NCBI GenBank assembly: GCA_016209995.1
Contig: JACQVC010000498.1
Location: 1 to 6,270 of the forward strand
From: Gemmatimonadota bacterium
GTDB lineage: Bacteria > Gemmatimonadota > Gemmatimonadetes > Longimicrobiales > Gaopeijiaceae
Length of the DNA stretch: 6,270 nucleotides
Direction: 5' to 3'
In this document: positions 1 to 6,018 of the stretch, piece after piece
Numbering within the stretch: position 1 is the first letter of the stretch
Layout of the letters: the number at the start of each line of letters is the position of its first letter
The notes under the pieces: model-generated
Seen by the model: only the letters and a program-made list of their open reading frames with translations
The model's database searches: none
What the model was told of the DNA's origin: nothing
Program-made: the position numbers and the translations under genes

Positions 1-726
1 AGCATGTACCATGAGGTCGACCGGCAGATGGAGCTAGCGCGCGCCTCGCCGGGCGCCGTCGAGGCCGCCATGCACGAGCGCGTGGCGGAGCTGATGACTT
101 CGGAATCCGGTGAACGCGATGTCATCGTCTTCGACACGGCGCCCACCGGACAAACGCTCAGGCTTCTGTCGCTCCCCGAGATCATGGCGGCGTGGACGGA
201 CGGTCTCCTGCGTCACCGCGAGCACTCGGACACGATGTCCCGCGCCCTGGCTCGCCTGCGCATTGGCGGAACCCGCCAGCGAGGGGACGAGCTCTCTCAC
301 ATCGACCACCACACGCAGGAGGCGAAGTCCACGGATCCACGGTTCCTGCGTATCCGCGAAACGCTCGTCGAGCGCCGCCGCGCGTTCCACAAGGCGCGGC
401 GCCTGCTGCTCGACGCCAGCGCGACCGCCTTCCTGCTCGTCCTGATCCCGGAGCGACTTCCGATCCTGGAGAGCCGCAAGGCCCTCGAGGCCCTGAAGCG
501 TTTCGGTGTTCCCGTGGCGGGCCTGGTCGTGAACCGTGTGCTGCCGGAAGGGCCACTCGGCGAATTCCTCGAGGAGCGCCGCGAGCAGGAGCGCCACTAC
601 CTGCAGCAGATCGAGCAGTACTTCCGGGACATCCCCCAGGTGCGCGTGCCGTTGTTTCGCCGCGATGTCGGCGGACTCGACCAGCTGCGCAAAGTAGCGG
701 GCCACCTGTTTCCAGGCAGTTCGTAG
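1..726 (+). CDS. ArsA/Get3-family anion-transporting-type ATPase, 5'-truncated by window edge
   Basis: This is the C-terminal 241 residues of a P-loop ATPase of the ArsA/Get3 (TRC40) family. The reading frame is open from base 1, so the start and the N-terminal deviant Walker A loop lie upstream; the ATG at base 4 is unlikely to be the true start. Seen in the sequence: the family signature DTAPTGQTLR near residues 45-54 (switch II region), the stretch LIPERLPILESRKAL near 148-162, and VVNRVLPEG near 176-184, the segment that contacts the nucleotide base in this family. Family members are cytosolic dimers that couple ATP hydrolysis either to arsenite export (ArsA) or to delivery of tail-anchored membrane proteins (Get3); many bacterial members have no proven role. 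The visible part contains no cysteine, so it lacks the arsenite-binding thiols and the Get3 zinc CxxC expected in this portion. That argues against a classical ArsA role. The next gene follows after 56 bases on the same strand. Family assignment is firm; function is open. Confidence 0.92.
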   Translation, partial: SMYHEVDRQMELARASPGAVEAAMHERVAELMTSESGERDVIVFDTAPTGQTLRLLSLPEIMAAWTDGLLRHREHSDTMSRALARLRIGGTRQRGDELSHIDHHTQEAKSTDPRFLRIRETLVERRRAFHKARRLLLDASATAFLLVLIPERLPILESRKALEALKRFGVPVAGLVVNRVLPEGPLGEFLEERREQERHYLQQIEQYFRDIPQVRVPLFRRDVGGLDQLRKVAGHLFPGSS

Positions 727-782
727 CTCGGGCCAGGGTCTGGTTGCCAGAAGCAGAAGCTCCACGCGCTCGACTCGACAGA

Positions 783-1322
783 ATGAAGAGCACAGACTCG
801 CTGCGCCTGGTGGTGACCGGCGGTCTGGCCGTCTACGGCGTCGTCATCCTGCGCAACCCCGCCCGATACAGACTGCTGGATGGCGTGAGCCTGGCCATGC
901 ACGAGGCGGGGCACCTCTTCTTCGCGCCCGTCGGTGAGTTCGTCGGCTACCTGGGCGGCACCCTGATGCAGCTACTCTTGCCGGCCGCGTTCGTGGCCTA
1001 CTTCCTCCACCAGAAGGACCGTCACGCGGCGTCGGTCGCGCTGTGGTGGGTGGCGCAGAATCTCGCCAACGTCTCGGTGTACGCGCGCGACGCGCGCAGC
1101 CGGCTGCTGCCCCTGGTCGGGGGCGGGGATCATGACTGGAACTACCTGCTGGGACGGCTCGATCTCCTGGACCAGGACCAGGTGATCGGTCGGGTCATTC
1201 ATTTCCTGGCCGTGCTCGCAGTCGCGACGTCTGTACTGGGTGGCCTGCTTGCGGTCCAGCGTCGGCGGGTCTGCGAACGCGAGTCCACCTCGGGCGGTCC
1301 GTCAACAGCCAACTCAGCCTAG
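783..1322 (+). CDS. Small integral membrane protein with HEAGH zinc-metalloprotease-like motif
   Basis: A 179-residue protein with about four hydrophobic segments (roughly residues 8-25, 55-75, 84-100 and 138-157), so it is predicted to sit in the cytoplasmic membrane. The motif HEAGH at residues 40-44 matches the HExxH zinc-binding pattern of metallopeptidases. A second conserved-looking block, GGGDHDWNYLLGRL at 113-126, could supply a third metal ligand (D116, H117 or D118). This differs from the NPDG-type second motif of classical M50 site-2 proteases, so the protein is only loosely M50-like and its activity is unproven. The C-terminal 20 residues are polar and low in complexity. ATG at 783 was chosen because it directly precedes the first hydrophobic segment; upstream codons in this frame overlap the preceding ATPase gene and read as arginine/alanine-rich shadow. 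I see no clear Shine-Dalgarno sequence before it, so translation may depend on the upstream gene. It is probably co-transcribed with the ATPase. I recognise it as a hypothetical-protein type, not a named gene. Confidence 0.85.
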   Translation: MKSTDSLRLVVTGGLAVYGVVILRNPARYRLLDGVSLAMHEAGHLFFAPVGEFVGYLGGTLMQLLLPAAFVAYFLHQKDRHAASVALWWVAQNLANVSVYARDARSRLLPLVGGGDHDWNYLLGRLDLLDQDQVIGRVIHFLAVLAVATSVLGGLLAVQRRRVCERESTSGGPSTANSA

Positions 1323-1385
1323 GAAACTGTCGTCGGCGTAAGTGTTTCCGCAGCCCGCTCCCGAGACTGATAACCGAAAAGGCTG

Positions 1386-2558
1386 CTACTCTGGCACGGC
1401 CAGATCCGCGAGCGCGGCATCGACCCCGCCTCGCCGAATCGGGACGCCCGCTGCCATGAGCCCCGCTTCGACCCCGCTCAACGTCGCGGCGAGCATCAGG
1501 TCGTTGAAGTCACCCAGATGCCCAATGCGGATGACGCGGCCGTTCAGCTTACCGAGACCCGTGCCCAGCGACATGTTGAAGCGATCGAAGATGATCTGAC
1601 GGACGCGGTCCGCGTCGTGGCCTTCCGGCATGCGGACGGCCGTCAACACGTCGCTGTATTCGTGAGGGTTCGTGCACTGGATCTCGAGACCCCAGGTCTC
1701 GACCGCCCGGCGCGTGGCCTGTGCGTGCCGGGCATGCCGCGCGAAGGTTTGTTCGAGCCCATACTCGCGCAGCATGGCCAGTGCCTCTCTCAGCCCGAAC
1801 AAGAGGTTCGTGGACGGCGTCGTAGGATAGAAGCCCGATTCGTTGGCTGCGATGATGGGCTCCCAGTCCCAGTAGGCGCGCGGTAGACCACCCGTTCTCC
1901 CCGCCTCGCGCGCTTTCTCGCTCACGGCATTGAAGGCCAGGCCGGGAGGGAGCATGAGCCCCTTTTGAGACCCCGCGACGGTGACATCCACGCGCCACTC
2001 GTCGTGCCGGTAGTCCATGCAACCGAGAGAGGACACCGCATCCACGAACAGAAGCGCAGGGTGCCCGGCCCGGTCCATGGCCCGGCGCACCTCTCCAATG
2101 CGGGTCGCTGCGCCCGTCGAGGTCTCGCTGTGCACGACCGCCACCGCCTGGATCCTGTGGGTGGAGTCCGCAGCCAGCCGTTCCTCGATGGCTGACGCAT
2201 CCGCACCACGGCGCCAGTCACCGGGCAAAACTTCGACGTCCACATGCATGCGACGAGCCACGTCGGCCCACCCCAGCGCGAAGAACCCCGTTTCGGCTAC
2301 CAGGATTCGCGCCCCGGGAGACAGCGTGTTCACGAGCGCCGCCTCCCATCCCCCACTCCCCGACCCGGCATAGACCACGACGGGCCCGGAAGTACGCATG
2401 ACCCATCGCAGTCCTGCCTGCACCTCGCACACCAGCTCGGCGAAGTCCGGGCTCCGATGATCGATGGTCGGTTCCGCGATGGCCCGCAACACGCGGCTCG
2501 GCACGTTTGTTGGGCCCGGAATCTGAAGGAAATGCCAACCGCTGCGTTGTGCGCCCAC
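1386..2558 (-). CDS. Serine/alanine-glyoxylate aminotransferase, PLP-dependent class V
   Basis: A 390-residue fold-type I PLP enzyme that moves an amino group from serine or alanine to glyoxylate, giving glycine plus hydroxypyruvate or pyruvate, in the cytosol. Seen: the family opening FLQIPGPTNVP at 10-20, the PLP-phosphate loop GSGSGGWEAAL at 65-75, HSETSTG at 143-149, the PLP-ring aspartate in FVDAVSSLG (D173), the Schiff-base lysine in GSQKGLMLPPG (K199), TTPSTNLLFGL at 246-256, and RIGHLGDFNDLML at 344-356, where R344 is the likely substrate-carboxylate arginine. The length is typical. The start is taken as GTG at 2558, with AAAGG four bases upstream. The same frame stays open to an ATG at 2735, but that ATG lies upstream of the predicted promoter, and the extra 59 residues would read through a dispersed DNA repeat. 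It is convergent with the HEAGH gene and divergent from the flavin/iron-sulfur oxidoreductase, whose product could be its glyoxylate substrate. Serine versus alanine preference cannot be read from the sequence; related purine-pathway and sulfonate transaminases are less likely given the RIGHLGDFND match. Confidence 0.93.
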   Translation of the reverse strand: MGAQRSGWHFLQIPGPTNVPSRVLRAIAEPTIDHRSPDFAELVCEVQAGLRWVMRTSGPVVVYAGSGSGGWEAALVNTLSPGARILVAETGFFALGWADVARRMHVDVEVLPGDWRRGADASAIEERLAADSTHRIQAVAVVHSETSTGAATRIGEVRRAMDRAGHPALLFVDAVSSLGCMDYRHDEWRVDVTVAGSQKGLMLPPGLAFNAVSEKAREAGRTGGLPRAYWDWEPIIAANESGFYPTTPSTNLLFGLREALAMLREYGLEQTFARHARHAQATRRAVETWGLEIQCTNPHEYSDVLTAVRMPEGHDADRVRQIIFDRFNMSLGTGLGKLNGRVIRIGHLGDFNDLMLAATLSGVEAGLMAAGVPIRRGGVDAALADLAVPE

Positions 2559-2591
2559 AAAACCTTTGACGTTGGAGGTCTTGAGCTCCGG

Positions 2592-2611
2592 ATTCCGGCT
2601 TTCCCCGGAAT
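2592..2611. repeat. Dispersed palindromic repeat unit (CATTCCGG...CCGGAAT type)
   Basis: ATTCCGG (2592-2598) and CCGGAAT (2605-2611) are perfect 7-bp inverted arms around a 6-base loop. Read on the minus strand, the flanks give CGTCATTCCGGGGAAAGCC followed by GGAATCCGG. This closely resembles a short palindromic repeat that, from general knowledge, occurs in many copies between genes of Proteobacteria and other GC-rich bacteria and often mistranslates as HSGESRNPE. That same peptide appears here in the upstream extension of the aminotransferase frame. The repeat lies inside the predicted mRNA leader of the aminotransferase. Only one copy is in this window, so its multi-copy nature is inferred from resemblance. 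Confidence 0.75.
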
Positions 2612-2665
2612 GACGAGTGTTCAACGGCTTCTCGTGATCTGTCCAACAGCAACAGAATGGGGCGG

Positions 2666-2695
2666 AGTGTAGAGGAGGCTGCGCGAGGGTGTCAA
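2666..2695 (-). promoter_or_regulatory. Sigma-70-type promoter of the aminotransferase gene
   Basis: On the minus strand, a consensus -35 TTGACA (2695-2690) is followed after 18 bases by TACACT (2671-2666), which matches the TATAAT consensus at four of six positions including the key first A and final T. This predicts a transcript start near 2659 and an untranslated leader of about 100 bases before the GTG at 2558. The placement excludes the ATG at 2735 as the start of the aminotransferase. It is a pattern match only. Confidence 0.65.
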
Positions 2696-2719
2696 GCCGA
2701 AGTCTCCGTGCCCCCCGCG

Positions 2720-2731
2720 TTCTGCGCAGAA
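2720..2731. promoter_or_regulatory. Perfect 12-bp palindrome, candidate operator
   Basis: TTCTGCGCAGAA is its own reverse complement. Its centre lies about 66 bases upstream of the predicted aminotransferase transcript start and about 30 bases before the -35, a common position for an activator dimer. It could also serve the opposite gene. No specific regulator family is recognised from the sequence, and a chance 12-bp palindrome cannot be excluded. Confidence 0.4.
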
Positions 2732-2738
2732 GCAAGCC

Positions 2739-2777
2739 GTGTAAGAAGGGAGAGAGGGGGATTCTCCCTTGCTACAC
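2739..2777. repeat. Long imperfect inverted repeat (hairpin) between divergent genes
   Basis: Arms 2739-2753 (GTGTAAGAAGGGAGA) and 2763-2777 (TCTCCCTTGCTACAC) pair at 13 of 15 positions around a 9-base purine-rich loop. The inner eight pairs and outer five pairs are perfect, with a two-base mismatch between them. No T-run follows on either strand, so it does not look like an intrinsic terminator. It may be an operator, an mRNA structure if transcription starts upstream of it, or a relic of a small repeat element. Confidence 0.6.
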
Positions 2778-2852
2778 CGTTCCGTACGCGCAGGGAGGAC
2801 GGGCGTTCTTTCTTCAGCCGTCGCCCGACTGTATCCTCTCTCTCGCGGCACT

Positions 2853-2865
2853 AAGGAAGGGAGGG
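2853..2865 (+). promoter_or_regulatory. Strong extended Shine-Dalgarno sequence
   Basis: The purine run AAGGAAGGGAGGG contains two overlapping matches to the anti-Shine-Dalgarno complement (AAGGA and GGGAGG). GGGAGG ends four bases before the ATG at 2869 once the following G is counted as spacer. It is the strongest ribosome-binding signal in the window, yet it serves an ATG that is out of frame with the downstream flavoenzyme. Confidence 0.65.
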
Positions 2866-2868
2866 CGA

Positions 2869-2907
2869 ATGGAGTTGCGGGCAGTAGGCGACCGGGAGGG
2901 CCGGTGA
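2869..2907 (+). CDS. 12-codon leader ORF overlapping the flavoenzyme start
   Basis: The sequence encodes a 12-residue peptide, MELRAVGDREGR, ending in TGA. It begins with ATG behind a strong Shine-Dalgarno run, and its stop overlaps the GTG start of the next gene in the four bases GTGA (2904-2907). This is the classic geometry for translational coupling: ribosomes ending on the leader would restart on the weaker GTG. The peptide has no run of a single amino acid, so amino-acid-sensing attenuation is not suggested. Whether it is translated is unknown. The alternative is that the ribosome-binding run simply drives the GTG from a distance, which would need an unusually long spacing of about 39 bases. 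Confidence 0.45.
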   Translation: MELRAVGDREGR

Positions 2908-5900
2908 CGGTAAAGTCCGTTCCCGAGCCTGGAAGCGCCGAGGCGCTTGCGCTGGAAAACGCTCTAAGGCGGGCGCTGGGTGGCGAGGTGCGGTTCGATG
3001 CCTACACGCGGCACCTGTTCTCCACGGACGCCAGTATGTATGCCATCGAACCTATCGGCGTGGTCTTTCCGCGCCACGCGGACGACGTGGTGGCGGCAGT
3101 ACAGGTTGCGGCCGCGTTTGGCGCTCCGGTCCTTCCCCGGGGCGGCGGCACCAGCCTCAACGGCCAGACCGTTGGCTGCGCGGTGGTCCTGGACTTCTCT
3201 CGTCACCTCACGGCCGTTGTTGAGCTGAACCCGGAAACGCGCACCGCGCGAGTCCAGCCGGGTGTCGTGCAAGACGACCTCAACCGCGCGGCCGCGCGCC
3301 ACGGGCTCTTCTTCGCACCGGATACGTCCACGAGCGACCGTGCCACACTGGGCGGGATGATCGGAAACAATTCGTGCGGCTCGCGCTCTGCGCGTTACGG
3401 CATGACCATCGATCATGTGCAAGCGCTCGAGACGGTACTCTCCGATGGCAGCCGCGCGAGCTTCGGAGTCCGCTCACCCGTGGAGATCGAACAGCGGGCG
3501 CGAGCCGCGAACCTGGAAGGCCGTCTCTACCAGGAGATCCCTCGCCTGGTCGAGGCACGCGCTCAGGCCATTCGCGAGGAGTTTCCCAAGTACTGGCGCC
3601 GGTCGGGTGGCTACCGTCTCGAACGAATGCTCCCGGAGAGCGGGCCGTTCAACCTGGCCAAGCTGGTGATCGGCTCCGAAGGCACGCTCGCCATCACGGT
3701 CGAAGCCACGATCGACCTGGTTCCGCGTCCGCGTGCCGTAACGGCCCTGGCCGGTCACTTCAAGTCCGTCGCTGCCGCGATCGCCGCGGTCGAGGACGCG
3801 CGCGAGTGCGACGCCGCCACGATCGAGCTGGTGGACCGCACGATCCTGGATCTGGCGCGCCGCTCCCCGATGCATGGCCGACTCGCGTCCGCGCTCCTGA
3901 TCGACGAGCCCGAGGCGCTGCTAACGGTCGAGTTCTACGGCGATTCGCACGCCGAGGCGCTGGCCGGACTGGAACGCCTGGAAACCCGCTGGCGCGCGGG
4001 TGGACACGGCTATGCTCTGGTGCGTGCGCTCACCGGCGAGGATCAATTGCGCCTGCGCGAGCTGCGCAAGGCCGGCCTCGGACTGCTCATGGCCTCAGGC
4101 CGCGGACGCGAGCGCACGCTGGCGTTCGTCGAGGACACGGCGGTCGATCCACAGCTCCTTCCGGAATACACCGCACGTTTCGCCCGCATTCTCGAGGGGC
4201 ATGGCCTGCGGGCTGGCTTCTACGGACACGCGTCCGCGGGCTGCCTGCACGTCCGCCCGTTCATGGACCTTACGCAGCCGGGTGAGGTGGCCAAGATGCG
4301 CACTGTGGCCGAGGAGGTGCGCGATCTCGTCGTCGAGTTCGGCGGCATGAACAGCAGCGAGCACGGCGATGGCCTCGCCCGCGGGGAGTTCAATCGCCTG
4401 CTGTTCGGTGACGAGCTGTACGGAGCGATGCGCGAGGTGAAGCGGCTCTTCGACCCGGAAGGTCGGCTCAACCCGGGCAAGAAGGTGGACGTCCCGCCCA
4501 TGACCGAGCATCTACGTGAGCCGGCGCTGCCGCCCGCCGTCCGTTTGACCACCCACTTTCCCTTCGATTTCGAGGACGGCATGCGCGGCGCAGCCAACCG
4601 GTGCATGCGGATCGGCGCGTGTCGGAAAAGCGCGGACGCGGGCGGCACGATGTGCCCGTCGTACATGGCGACGAGGAACGAGGAGCACTCGACGCGCGGC
4701 CGGGCCAACGCGCTGGTGAAGGCGCTCTCGGCATCGAACCCACGAACGGCGTTCGGGGACGAGCGACTCCTGGAGACGCTCGACCTCTGCCTCGAGTGCA
4801 AGGCGTGCCGCAGGGAGTGTCCGCTCGCCGTGGATATGGCCGCCATGAAGAGCGAGGTCCTCGCTCAGGTGTACCAGCGACACGGAGTTCCGCTGCGAGC
4901 CCGCATCTTCGGCCACGTTCGTGCGCTCAACCGCATGGGTTCCGCGTTCGCGTCCGTCGCCAACCGCGCCAGTCGCTCCCGACTACTGCGTCGCGTGGCC
5001 GAGCCGATCATCGGCCTCGACCGCCGGCGGCCGCTACCCGAGTTCCAGCGCGAGACCCTCACGCAATGGTTTCGCCGCCGCTCGGTGGCGAACGCCGGAT
5101 CGCTCGGACCTGCGGACACGCAGCCGCCCAGTGGGCCTGCAGCGAGAGCATTGCGAGGCGAGGTCGTGTTCCTCGCGGACTCGTTTACGAGCTTCACCGA
5201 ACCGGAGATTGGCCGCGCGGCGATCGAGCTACTGGAGAGAGCCGGTTGGACCGTGCGCCTGGAAACGGATCTGTGCTGCGGCCGTTCTCTCATCTCGAAG
5301 GGGCTTCTGCCGCAAGCTCGAGAACGTCATCGCGCCCTCGTCGCGCGGCTGGGACCCGCCGCGCGCGCCGGCGTACCCATTGTCGGCTGTGAGCCTTCCT
5401 GCGTGATGACGCTGCGCGATGAGCTTCCCGCGCTAGCTCGAGGAGATCCCGACGCCGTAGCCGTGGCGCGACAAGCTCGTCTCGTGGAAGAGCTGCTCGT
5501 GGAGGCCTTGGACGACGGAGCGTTACAGCCCGATCCGAAGTCACCCCCCTGTGGGCGGAAGATCCTTCTTCACCTGCACTGCCATCAGAAGGCCTTCGGG
5601 GCAGGCGCGGCGAGCGCCGCGCTGCTGCGGCACATTCCAGGCGCGGAAGTGGTCGAGCTCGATGACGGATGCTGTGGGATGGCCGGCTCGTTCGGTTACG
5701 AGCGTGAGCACTACGACCTGTCCATGAAGATCGGCGAGCTGCGGCTCTTCCCCGCCGTGCGCTCGGCGCCCCCTGACGCGCTGGTGGCCGCCACTGGTAC
5801 GTCGTGCCGGCAGCAGATCGTCCACGGCACCGGCCGCCCGGCGCGCCACCCCGTCGAGATCTTGAGGAACGCGATGCCGGACTCCCGGCCGGAGAGCTGA
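2904..5900 (+). CDS. Fused FAD-linked 2-hydroxyacid dehydrogenase with iron-sulfur/CCG domains (YdiJ-like)
   Basis: A 998-residue fusion of a GlcD-like flavoprotein with a GlcF-like iron-sulfur protein, the arrangement seen in E. coli YdiJ, a D-2-hydroxyglutarate dehydrogenase. It should oxidise a D-2-hydroxyacid (D-2-hydroxyglutarate, glycolate or D-lactate) to the 2-oxoacid and pass electrons via Fe-S clusters to an acceptor, probably the quinone pool. Domains: FAD-binding PCMH type (about 45-275, with PRGGGTSLNGQ at 78-88 and GNNSCGSRSARYG at 154-166); FAD-oxidase C-terminal (about 280-527, with GHASAGCLHVRP at 441-452 and EHGDG at 486-490, typical metal/substrate histidines); ferredoxin-like domain (C567, C573, C584; then CLECKACRRECP at 629-640); two cysteine-rich CCG domains (CCG at 791-793 with GCEPSC at 828-833; HLHCHQ at 890-895 with CCG at 923-925). 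GTG 2904 gives 29 residues before the conserved VRFD, as expected; the ATG at 2769 would translate regulatory DNA. Stops TGA and TAA are adjacent. It is divergent from the aminotransferase. Substrate is unresolved. Confidence 0.93.
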   Translation: MTVKSVPEPGSAEALALENALRRALGGEVRFDAYTRHLFSTDASMYAIEPIGVVFPRHADDVVAAVQVAAAFGAPVLPRGGGTSLNGQTVGCAVVLDFSRHLTAVVELNPETRTARVQPGVVQDDLNRAAARHGLFFAPDTSTSDRATLGGMIGNNSCGSRSARYGMTIDHVQALETVLSDGSRASFGVRSPVEIEQRARAANLEGRLYQEIPRLVEARAQAIREEFPKYWRRSGGYRLERMLPESGPFNLAKLVIGSEGTLAITVEATIDLVPRPRAVTALAGHFKSVAAAIAAVEDARECDAATIELVDRTILDLARRSPMHGRLASALLIDEPEALLTVEFYGDSHAEALAGLERLETRWRAGGHGYALVRALTGEDQLRLRELRKAGLGLLMASGRGRERTLAFVEDTAVDPQLLPEYTARFARILEGHGLRAGFYGHASAGCLHVRPFMDLTQPGEVAKMRTVAEEVRDLVVEFGGMNSSEHGDGLARGEFNRLLFGDELYGAMREVKRLFDPEGRLNPGKKVDVPPMTEHLREPALPPAVRLTTHFPFDFEDGMRGAANRCMRIGACRKSADAGGTMCPSYMATRNEEHSTRGRANALVKALSASNPRTAFGDERLLETLDLCLECKACRRECPLAVDMAAMKSEVLAQVYQRHGVPLRARIFGHVRALNRMGSAFASVANRASRSRLLRRVAEPIIGLDRRRPLPEFQRETLTQWFRRRSVANAGSLGPADTQPPSGPAARALRGEVVFLADSFTSFTEPEIGRAAIELLERAGWTVRLETDLCCGRSLISKGLLPQARERHRALVARLGPAARAGVPIVGCEPSCVMTLRDELPALARGDPDAVAVARQARLVEELLVEALDDGALQPDPKSPPCGRKILLHLHCHQKAFGAGAASAALLRHIPGAEVVELDDGCCGMAGSFGYEREHYDLSMKIGELRLFPAVRSAPPDALVAATGTSCRQQIVHGTGRPARHPVEILRNAMPDSRPES

Positions 5901-6018
5901 TAAACGCGGATCTGGATTACCGCTCGCGTCTCGAGCAGCTGACGGGCGAGCTACGGTCTGGCCCGTGAACGGCGCCGTCGTATGAAGTGCGGCACTATGA
6001 CGCGCTTGACGGACGCAC

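Larger units (their letters stand above)
2559..2868. other. Divergent intergenic regulatory region
   Basis: The 310 bases between the two divergent starts hold no convincing protein gene. They contain, from left to right, a dispersed palindrome, the minus-strand promoter, a perfect 12-bp palindrome, a long inverted repeat, and purine-rich and pyrimidine-rich tracts leading into the Shine-Dalgarno sequence of the leader ORF. A plus-strand promoter is not obvious. The best -10 I can find is TATCCT at 2832-2837, with only a poor -35 (TTTCTT, 2809-2814) at 17-base spacing. Confidence 0.85.

Noticed and set aside
34..765. Long minus-strand open frame opposite the ATPase gene
   Set aside because: GC-rich coding DNA commonly leaves the antisense frame open; the translation shows no family motif while the plus strand carries clear ArsA/Get3 signatures.
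192..782. Upstream extension of the HEAGH protein frame overlapping the ATPase gene
   Set aside because: It is the +2 shadow of the ATPase gene, rich in proline, arginine and alanine with no recognisable motif; the hydrophobic protein begins after 783.
1322..1386. Possible bidirectional terminator between the HEAGH gene and the aminotransferase
   Set aside because: GGAAAC/GTTTCC (1322-1327 with 1344-1349) and GCAGCC/GGCTGC (1350-1355 with 1381-1386) are only 6-bp stems with 16- and 25-base loops and no T-run.
2566..2594. TTGACG on the plus strand as a -35 for the flavoenzyme
   Set aside because: At the correct spacing the -10 would be CGGATT, a poor match, and the transcript would start inside the repeat about 300 bases from the gene.
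2559..2735. N-terminal extension of the aminotransferase frame to the ATG at 2735
   Set aside because: The ATG lies upstream of a good promoter, the extension is low-complexity and reads through a dispersed repeat, and family members begin close to the FLQIPGPTNVP motif.
2800..2827. CGGGCG/CGCCCG inverted repeat upstream of the flavoenzyme
   Set aside because: Six-base GC arms with a 16-base loop are expected by chance in DNA this GC-rich.
2769..2903. N-terminal extension of the flavoenzyme frame from the ATG at 2769
   Set aside because: It would start inside the right arm of an inverted repeat, has no ribosome site, and adds 45 arginine/glycine-rich residues before the expected family start.
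5901..6018. Possible terminator between the oxidoreductase and transketolase genes
   Set aside because: GCTCG/CGAGC (5922-5926 with 5932-5936) and ACGGGC/GCCCGT (5942-5947 with 5961-5966) are short stems without a T-run; the convergent layout makes a terminator likely but none is convincing.
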